Assembly (NCBI GenBank): GCA_964388085.1
Contig: CAYLZW010000208.1
Span: 1 to 10,572 of the forward strand
Origin: CAYLZW01 sp964388085
GTDB taxonomy: Bacteria; Myxococcota; UBA727; CAYLZW01
Direction of reading: 5' to 3'
Length of the DNA: 10,572 bases
Part shown: piece after piece, positions 1-6,524 of the stretch
Numbering within the stretch: position 1 is the stretch's first letter
Layout: every line of letters begins with the position of its first letter
Position numbers and translations under genes: made by a program
The notes under the pieces: model-generated
What the model saw: only the letters and a program-made list of their open reading frames with translations
What the model was told of the DNA's origin: nothing
Databases searched by the model: none

Positions 1-1519
<1,519 letters not shown>

Positions 1520-1523
<4 letters not shown>

Positions 1524-1698
1524 CGCTCCTCCGGCGTGGTCGCGGCGGGCGCCGGCTCGGCGGGCTTCGCCTCTCGCTTCTCGGCGAGGGCGACGAGCCG
1601 CTCGAGGTTCTGGTTCAGGCGCGCCAGCTCGCGCACGAGTGACGGCATCGTTGCCTCGTAGAACGTCTGGCCCATGCGGGTGCGGAAGAAGTCGCTGC

Positions 1699-1702
<4 letters not shown>
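1520..1702 (-). CDS. Small conserved-looking protein of the recombinase operon (60 aa)
   Basis: This is a 60-residue protein lying between the DUF2924 gene and the recombinase, overlapping each neighbour by four bases (ATGA at both ends). Such tight coupling argues strongly that it is a real gene. The N-terminal half is a compact segment with aromatic residues (FFRTRMGQTFYEATMP). It is followed by an amphipathic Leu-rich helix (LVRELARLNQNLERLVALAE) and a disordered Pro/Ala/Glu tail. There is no membrane segment and no catalytic motif. From memory, similar short FF..xxGxxFY-type proteins sit beside recombinases in other mobile elements, but I cannot name a family. A role as an accessory or directionality factor for the recombinase is inference from position only. 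Confidence 0.8.
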
Positions 1703-2280
<578 letters not shown>

Positions 2281-2381
2281 CGTGTCTCCGTGGTTCGCGG
2301 GAGCGCCATGCCCACGCGCCTGGGGCATGACGGCTTCTTCCCCCGTGGAAGACAAGGCGAGAGCCTGGGAGAGCGACGACC

Positions 2382-2567
2382 TCACGACGCACCTCCGCTC
2401 GCGGCTTCGCGTCGTGCGCGGCGCTCGCGCCGCCACATGTCGAGCAGCGTCACGGCGAGGATCGAGGCGGCCTCGTCGAGGCGGCGCTCACGGTCGGCGT
2501 GGCGCTCCTCGGCGCTCTCGGTGGCAGGTGCGGCCGCGCTCGGGGGCGGCGTCGGGCTCGCGTTCAT
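2382..2567 (-). CDS. Small charged hypothetical protein heading the recombinase operon (61 aa)
   Basis: This is a probable 61-residue protein at the head of the leftward operon. A Pro/Ala/Ser-rich N-terminus (1-18) is followed by one long charged helix with the core RRLDEAASILAVTLLDMWRRE (about 28-48) and an Arg/Ala tail. No domain is recognised. Short proteins with an LDE-x-A-x-ILA-type helix occur near DUF2924/recombinase pairs as far as I recall, which supports it being real. The start at 2567 is uncertain: there is no clear Shine-Dalgarno sequence, and an in-frame ATG at 2613 would add 15 or so residues. The 101-base gap to the DUF2924 gene holds that gene's ribosome site and nothing else I can identify. 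Confidence 0.68.
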   Translation of the reverse strand: MNASPTPPPSAAAPATESAEERHADRERRLDEAASILAVTLLDMWRRERRARREAASGGAS

Positions 2568-2639
2568 GGGACGGGAAACGCGGCCCCGATGGGCGCGGTG
2601 GGACAGGGAGATCATCCGCTGCCTGATGATCCCTCTTGC

Positions 2640-2685
2640 GCCCGGTGTGCAGTGTGCAGTATCTACTGCACAACACCTCCCGGGC
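2640..2685. repeat. Two-tier inverted repeat centred on TC: operator or recombinase site
   Basis: The inner arms TGTGCAGTA (2653-2661) and TACTGCACA (2664-2672) are perfect 9-bp reverse complements around the dinucleotide TC (2662-2663). Seven bases further out on each side, GCCCGG (2640-2645) and CCGGGC (2680-2685) are also perfect reverse complements, so symmetry extends over 46 bp. The left arm is additionally a tandem repeat: TGTGCAG occurs at 2646-2652 and again at 2653-2659. The site lies in the gap between the leftward recombinase operon and the rightward cassette. A dyad with a 2-bp non-palindromic centre plus spaced outer arms resembles large serine recombinase att sites. A dimeric repressor operator is the plain alternative. 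Confidence 0.65.
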
Positions 2686-2697
2686 ATGCCGCCCGGG
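2673..2697. repeat. Left copy of imperfect direct repeat flanking the radical SAM cassette
   Basis: This copy reads ACACCT, then a GC-rich spacer, then TGCCGCCCGGG. The right copy at 5492-5518 reads ACACCT, a spacer two bases longer, then TGCTGCCCGGG. After the two-base gap, 15 of the remaining 19 positions agree. The copies bracket the whole cassette and could mark its junctions. In GC-rich DNA a chance origin cannot be excluded. Confidence 0.3.
2679..2697. repeat. GC-rich stem-loop (7-bp arms)
   Basis: CCCGGGC (2679-2685) and GCCCGGG (2691-2697) form a perfect 7-bp stem around the 5-base loop ATGCC. It shares its left arm with the outer arm of the larger palindrome at 2640-2685, so the two structures are mutually exclusive. 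No T-run follows on either strand, so it is unlikely to be an intrinsic terminator. It may simply be part of the control or recombination region. Confidence 0.5.
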
Positions 2698-2760
2698 ACG
2701 AGCGAGCGACATGGCCAAGCCGACTTCTTCGAGCTCGTACAGTAGCCCCCAATCGCGCAC

Positions 2761-2790
2761 TTGACGCGCGCCTGCGCCCAACGCTAGCCT
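2761..2790 (+). promoter_or_regulatory. Candidate promoter for the peptide/radical SAM cassette
   Basis: TTGACG (2761-2766) is a near-consensus -35 box. TAGCCT (2785-2790), 18 bases later, is a weak -10 that keeps the T-A-x-x-x-T pattern. Transcription would begin only a base or so before the ATG at 2798, and no Shine-Dalgarno sequence is present in front of that ATG. Together these suggest a leaderless or near-leaderless transcript. Confidence 0.45.
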
Positions 2791-2797
2791 CGCCGCC

Positions 2798-3031
2798 ATG
2801 TCGGACGCAAGACTAATCGCAGTGGTAAAGACCCTTCGGGCACTCGACATCGAAGACATCCGCAGGGCAATCGATGACGACGCCGAACGCGCAAAGCTCC
2901 TCCAGCAGGCGGGCGTGACGGAGCAGGAGTTCCTCGACTATCTCGCTCAGGAGGTCACGTTCGAGATCGATGGAGTGTCAATCAAGCGAGAGCGGCGCCG
3001 CGTCATCCAAGCAATGCATTCTTGCTGCTAG
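2798..3031 (+). CDS. Putative RiPP precursor peptide ending His-Ser-Cys-Cys (77 aa)
   Basis: This is a 77-residue peptide encoded nine bases ahead of two radical SAM/SPASM genes. Residues 1-50 are strongly helical and acidic, with AIDDDAERAKLLQQAGVTEQ (24-43) then EFLDYLAQE. This is reminiscent in a loose way of Nif11-type leader peptides, but the match is weak. Residues 62-69 are very basic (IKRERRRV), and the peptide ends MHSCC with C76 and C77 as its only cysteines. There is no double-Gly cleavage site, signal peptide or membrane segment. Position and size suggest a substrate whose basic, Cys-ending C-terminus is the modified core, matured by the two downstream enzymes. That is inference, and a small regulatory or partner protein is the alternative. 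No ribosome site is evident before the ATG; a promoter-like box ends seven bases upstream. Confidence 0.72.
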   Translation: MSDARLIAVVKTLRALDIEDIRRAIDDDAERAKLLQQAGVTEQEFLDYLAQEVTFEIDGVSIKRERRRVIQAMHSCC

Positions 3032-3040
3032 CGAGCGGCC

Positions 3041-4246
3041 ATGGGGGTAACCGCCGAGATGGCTCCTGAACGCCCAGCGCAGTTCGTGAAGTGGTACTTC
3101 ACACGCCGCTGCGACCTGGGCTGCTCGTTTTGCCATAACGCGAAAGACCGTCAGCGGTGGGATAGTGACGCCACCGGCGCTCGGGTATTGGCGGTTGCGC
3201 GCAATCTGCAGCGTTCGTCAAAGGTCGCTGGGCTCACGTTTTTAGGAGGCGAGCCGACCACGAGCGACCATCTGGCTCCTGCGTGCGCTGCGCTTGAGGG
3301 CGCGACTTTCAAGTTCGGGATCGTGTCTGCCGGGCATCGACTCGACCCGGTCGCCCTTCCCGAGGTCTATGAGAATCCAAACCTTGGTTTCCTGGGGTTC
3401 AGCCTGGACTCCCTTCGAAGTGACGTCGTGAAGAGGATCCGCGGTCGAGCGATTCTTGAATCGCAGGAAGGCAACCTGCGGAAAGCGATCGAATTTCGGG
3501 CGCGCACGTCGAGCAAGTACCAGATCTACATCAACATCATTCTTACCCGCGTCAACGCGGGCGAGATGCCCGACATTCTCGACTACCTCTGCGACATCGG
3601 CGTCAGCAAGGTTAAGATCCTGAGCTACAATACCCGCGACAAGGGAATGTCAGCCGCTGAGAGCCTTCAGCTTTCAGTCAATGAACAGCATGAGGTCGCT
3701 CATGCGCTCGGTCGCAACCACGCCGAAAAGGCGAACACTTGGCAGACCGCTGGCTTCGACGTTGAGTACAATTTTCTCTCGGCACTCGCGAAGGACTACT
3801 ACAACAGGGCCTTCAGCTACGGTTTGCCCGAGCGCGGGCACCTGTGCCCAATCAGTCGCAGCACGGTGTTCCTGGGAAACGACGGGATGCTGTATGCGTG
3901 CGAGGAGCTGAAGCCCTTCTTCGGCACAGCATCGGAGCGTTTGCAAGGTGACCATCCGATTGCCGACCTCGCAGAGGTCCCCTTCGATAGCGCCATCGAG
4001 AAGTTCTACCTGCGCCATACGTTCGCAAGGGTCATGAGCTCGCGGCTGTACGAGAACATGGAGCCATGCAACGAATGCCCACACCTATTCTCGCGTTGCG
4101 TCCCTTGCGGCCTCCAGGGCATGGGAACGGATCGGGTAGTGGTGAACGAGCACTGCGCGATGTACCGCGACCTCATGAATGCCAAAGGCCTGTACGAACC
4201 GCGCGCCGAACTTCCAATGTACCGTCGTGAGCCAATGCGAAAGTAG
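3041..4246 (+). CDS. Radical SAM/SPASM-like enzyme 1 (putative peptide maturase)
   Basis: This 401-residue protein has the radical SAM [4Fe-4S] motif C24-x3-C28-x2-C31 (CDLGCSFC) and the SAM-contacting GGE at 69-71 within LTFLGGEP. The C-terminal part carries an auxiliary cluster domain: C269-x12-G282-x4-C287 exactly as in SPASM, then C343-x2-C346-x6-C353-x2-C356 and C372. The middle spacing (x6, x2) differs from the usual x5, x3. Such enzymes cleave SAM reductively and modify peptides or proteins (thioether, C-C, epimerisation and similar). The substrate is presumably the 77-aa peptide encoded just upstream. The domain starts almost at the N-terminus, so no peptide-recognition (RRE) domain is fused. 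The start could instead be ATG 3059, since no clear ribosome site decides it. Base composition is visibly lower in GC than the flanks (30 of 60 bases at 3481-3540). Confidence 0.93.
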   Translation: MGVTAEMAPERPAQFVKWYFTRRCDLGCSFCHNAKDRQRWDSDATGARVLAVARNLQRSSKVAGLTFLGGEPTTSDHLAPACAALEGATFKFGIVSAGHRLDPVALPEVYENPNLGFLGFSLDSLRSDVVKRIRGRAILESQEGNLRKAIEFRARTSSKYQIYINIILTRVNAGEMPDILDYLCDIGVSKVKILSYNTRDKGMSAAESLQLSVNEQHEVAHALGRNHAEKANTWQTAGFDVEYNFLSALAKDYYNRAFSYGLPERGHLCPISRSTVFLGNDGMLYACEELKPFFGTASERLQGDHPIADLAEVPFDSAIEKFYLRHTFARVMSSRLYENMEPCNECPHLFSRCVPCGLQGMGTDRVVVNEHCAMYRDLMNAKGLYEPRAELPMYRREPMRK

Positions 4247-4252
4247 GGGCGG

Positions 4253-5482
4253 ATGAGTGCGAGTCCATTCGATCTTACGGAGAAGCCTCAAGTCCGATAC
4301 CTGCATATCGATGTGACGGTTCTCTGCAACCTGAAGTGCACCTATTGCTACTACAGCGACTACAACACGCGCGCAGCACACCGCAATGAAGTCGAGTTTG
4401 AGCGTCTCCGAGACGTGATCCTTGAGGCGAAAGCGCTCGGGTGCACGCGCGTCATCTTCTCGGGTGGCGAGGTCTTTCTGAGCGAGAAGACCGTTCCGCT
4501 CCTATACCTTTGCGCAGATAGTGAACTCGAAATTGTCCTGATCACCAATGGCACGCTGGTGGACGATCGGGAGCTTGCGGCGCTCCTCCGCGTGCGGCGG
4601 TGGATTCATGAGATCAAGGTGAGCTACGATGGTGCGTCTCATCGGAGCATTCGCGGCGCTGCCGCCGAATCCAAGACGCTCCAGTGCATCGAGGAGTTCG
4701 ATGCTTGCGGCCTCCCCTGGACTGTCAATACAATTCTGACGAAGGGCAACGTCGAGCATCTTCATGAGATCTACGACTTTCTCGCCGTACGTGGCCCCAA
4801 GGCATGGCGAATGGACCTGCCGTTCCTTCAGGGAAGCTACGTCAGAAATAGGGACTCGCTTGCCGTCGACGATCTCGATGCCCTGTTTCGAGCGCTCGCA
4901 GCTGTCCTGAATCGGTACCTCGCGGAGGAGCCGTCATTTGAGCTCTGGATGTTCACCATCTACCGTCCAGGTCTCGAGCGCTGGGACTTCACGAGGCAGG
5001 AGTTGCACATGCACCCTTGCACGTACAACAAGCGAAATATCGCCATCCGAGGCAACGGCGAGGTAACGCCCTGCTCAAGACTGCTTTCCGCTCTGGGCAA
5101 CGTTCAGGCCCAAACTCTGTCCGAAGCGCGCTCGTCGGTTGACTTCAACGCTTTCTGGGACATGCGGATTGGTGACCTGCCGGAGTGCAGTAGCTGTAGG
5201 TACGTTTTCGCCTGCGGTGGTGGATGCCGCGCTCATGCGTTCTATGAGTACGGTGACCTGGGTCGCCGCGATCCGATGGCATGCGAGATCATGCCACGTT
5301 TCGAGCAACATATCTTGCCGATGTTCTCCCCCGAGACGCAGGCGAGCTTCCGCGGCCTTGTCCGCGCGGGGACGGAGCGGCTGCAAGGCGATTTGGACGA
5401 GACCTGGCGCAAGCGAGAGTCGATTGGAGAGGAAATGCGACAGGAGGCTAAGCGGCGGAGGGTGAGCCTGCCCATCGTCTGA
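4253..5482 (+). CDS. Radical SAM/SPASM enzyme 2 (putative peptide maturase)
   Basis: This 409-residue protein begins six bases after enzyme 1, with AGGGG just before the ATG, and so is co-translated with it. The radical SAM motif is C25-x3-C29-x2-C32 (CNLKCTYC), and GGE follows at 71-73 in IFSGGEVF. The SPASM domain is complete and canonical: C256-x12-G269-x4-C274, C312-x2-C315-x5-C321-x3-C325 (CSSCRYVFACGGGC) and C344, enough ligands for two auxiliary [4Fe-4S] clusters. A charged helical tail (about 360-409) follows. SPASM enzymes typically act on ribosomal peptides, as in PqqE, anSME and sactipeptide maturases. It is clearly distinct in sequence from enzyme 1, so the pair may perform two successive modifications or act as a complex on the same precursor. 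The exact reaction cannot be told from sequence. Confidence 0.95.
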   Translation: MSASPFDLTEKPQVRYLHIDVTVLCNLKCTYCYYSDYNTRAAHRNEVEFERLRDVILEAKALGCTRVIFSGGEVFLSEKTVPLLYLCADSELEIVLITNGTLVDDRELAALLRVRRWIHEIKVSYDGASHRSIRGAAAESKTLQCIEEFDACGLPWTVNTILTKGNVEHLHEIYDFLAVRGPKAWRMDLPFLQGSYVRNRDSLAVDDLDALFRALAAVLNRYLAEEPSFELWMFTIYRPGLERWDFTRQELHMHPCTYNKRNIAIRGNGEVTPCSRLLSALGNVQAQTLSEARSSVDFNAFWDMRIGDLPECSSCRYVFACGGGCRAHAFYEYGDLGRRDPMACEIMPRFEQHILPMFSPETQASFRGLVRAGTERLQGDLDETWRKRESIGEEMRQEAKRRRVSLPIV

Positions 5483-5491
5483 CGAGTCTCG

Positions 5492-5518
5492 ACACCTGTC
5501 CCCCGCGTGCTGCCCGGG
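5492..5518. repeat. Right copy of imperfect direct repeat flanking the radical SAM cassette
   Basis: This is the partner of 2673-2697. It lies ten bases after the stop of radical SAM enzyme 2 and just before the ribosome site of the first tail gene. ACACCT and TGCTGCCCGGG are the shared ends. It is a candidate junction between cassette and tail operon, at the point where GC content rises again. Confidence 0.3.
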
Positions 5519-5544
5519 CGGCTTTGCCCCCGAGGAGGCAGCGC

Positions 5545-6321
5545 ATGGCAGACGTCATCACGTGCCCTTCGGGGCTCCAGGGGCGCGTTCGCGGCATGAA
5601 GGTGCGCGAGGAGCGTGTCCTCGCCGACCGCAAGCTCGCCAAGAACGGCGGCCAGGTCGACGAGCTGCTCGCCGCTTGCTGGGAGGAGACCCTCGACCCC
5701 GGGCCGTACCCGCTCGCCGAGGGCGCCAAGCTCGACCTCGGCAAGGTGCTCCAGGGCGATCGCTTCTTCGCGCTGCTCATGGTGCGCGCGCTGACCTACG
5801 GGCCCGAGTACGCATTCGGCGTCTCGTGCCGGAACGACAACTGCCGCGCGCGCATCGAGTGGGAGATCGACCTGACGAAGCTCCCGGTGCGTCCGCTCTC
5901 TGAAGCGAGCCGCGAGGCCTTCATCGCCGGGAACCGCTTCGAGACCACGCTGCCCGACGCCGGCAAGAAGGTCGCGTTCAAGCTGCTGACCGGCGACGAC
6001 GAGCGAAAGCTGCCCGCGCTCCAGCGCTCGGCGCCCAACAGGCTGCTGTCGGCGGTGCTCGCGTACCGCGTCCTCGAGATCGACGGCGTGGATGCGAAGG
6101 CGAAGCGGCAGTTCCTCGAGGACCTGACGATGCGCGATGCCGACTTCCTCGTCGACGAGTTCGACCGCGTCGACTGCGGCGTCGACACCACCATCGAGAT
6201 CGAGTGCCCCGAGTGCTTCCAGACGCAGGAGGTGGAGCTCCCTTTCGACAAGGGGTTCTTCCTGCCGGGCAAGGACAGGACCGCGAGGCGGAAGGCCCGG
6301 AGCAGCTCTTCCCCGAGGTGA
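5545..6321 (+). CDS. T4 gp26-like tail/baseplate assembly protein with zinc ribbon
   Basis: This 258-residue protein resembles the T4 gp26-like baseplate/tail-assembly proteins found before tape-measure genes in contractile-tailed prophages. The N-terminal half contains the helical segment with GDRFFALLMVRALTYGPEYAF (about 71-91). Four cysteines in two pairs, C95/C100 and C221/C224 (CPEC), look like one zinc ribbon split by a long insert, with similar acidic strands after each pair (IEWEIDL, QEVELPF). The start at 5545 is chosen for the strong GAGGAGG six bases upstream; the frame is open a little further back without a better site. The stop TGA at 6319-6321 overlaps a possible GTG of the next gene. 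By position it would act in the cytoplasm as a tail or baseplate assembly chaperone. Confidence 0.82.
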   Translation: MADVITCPSGLQGRVRGMKVREERVLADRKLAKNGGQVDELLAACWEETLDPGPYPLAEGAKLDLGKVLQGDRFFALLMVRALTYGPEYAFGVSCRNDNCRARIEWEIDLTKLPVRPLSEASREAFIAGNRFETTLPDAGKKVAFKLLTGDDERKLPALQRSAPNRLLSAVLAYRVLEIDGVDAKAKRQFLEDLTMRDADFLVDEFDRVDCGVDTTIEIECPECFQTQEVELPFDKGFFLPGKDRTARRKARSSSSPR

Positions 6322-6323
6322 AC

Positions 6324-6521
6324 ATGGAGGCGTGGCGCGAGGGCCTCTTCCAGCTCTGCTGGCAGCAGCACGGAGGCTCGGGCCTCGCAGTGACGGTGGA
6401 CGACGCCCTCGACCTGCCGACCACCGATCGCGACTGGCTCATCGAGCGGATCGGCAGCCAGCGCGCGCGGGAGGCGAAGGAGCTGGAGAAGGCCGCGCGC
6501 AATGGTCGAGGGAGGAAGTGA
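6324..6521 (+). CDS. Small tail-assembly protein preceding the tape measure (65 aa)
   Basis: This 65-residue protein sits between the gp26-like gene and the tape measure, the usual place for a small tail-assembly chaperone. It contains FQLCWQQHGG near 9-18, then DALDLPTTDRDWLIERI and a highly charged helix (about 44-65). No catalytic residues are seen. The start ATG 6324 has GAGG five bases upstream (6315-6318). An alternative GTG at 6318 overlaps the upstream TGA, so the two genes are probably translationally coupled either way. The stop lies three bases before the GTG of the tape measure. The assignment rests mainly on gene order, since the family itself was not recognised with certainty. 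Confidence 0.75.
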   Translation: MEAWREGLFQLCWQQHGGSGLAVTVDDALDLPTTDRDWLIERIGSQRAREAKELEKAARNGRGRK

Positions 6522-6524
6522 CCC

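Noticed and set aside
2281..2436. Longer N-terminus for the DUF2924 protein (open to 2436)
   Set aside because: The extension overlaps the upstream small gene and is low-complexity; ATG 2280 has a good GGAG and gives a normal DUF2924 N-terminus.
2679..2697. Intrinsic terminator in the divergent gap
   Set aside because: The stem is GC-rich, but no T-run follows it on either strand and no gene ends there.
2711..2764. A 17-codon open frame (ATG 2711, Ser-rich product) in the divergent gap
   Set aside because: It is too short, with no strong ribosome site and no recognisable similarity; it overlaps the candidate -35 box. It could be the remnant 5' end of an interrupted gene, but nothing supports that.
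6204..6521. Possible gpG/gpGT-style programmed -1 frameshift joining the gp26-like gene to the 65-aa gene
   Set aside because: The frames overlap in the right sense, but I found no slippery heptamer in the overlap. The downstream gene has its own ATG with GAGG spacing, so separate coupled translation is simpler.
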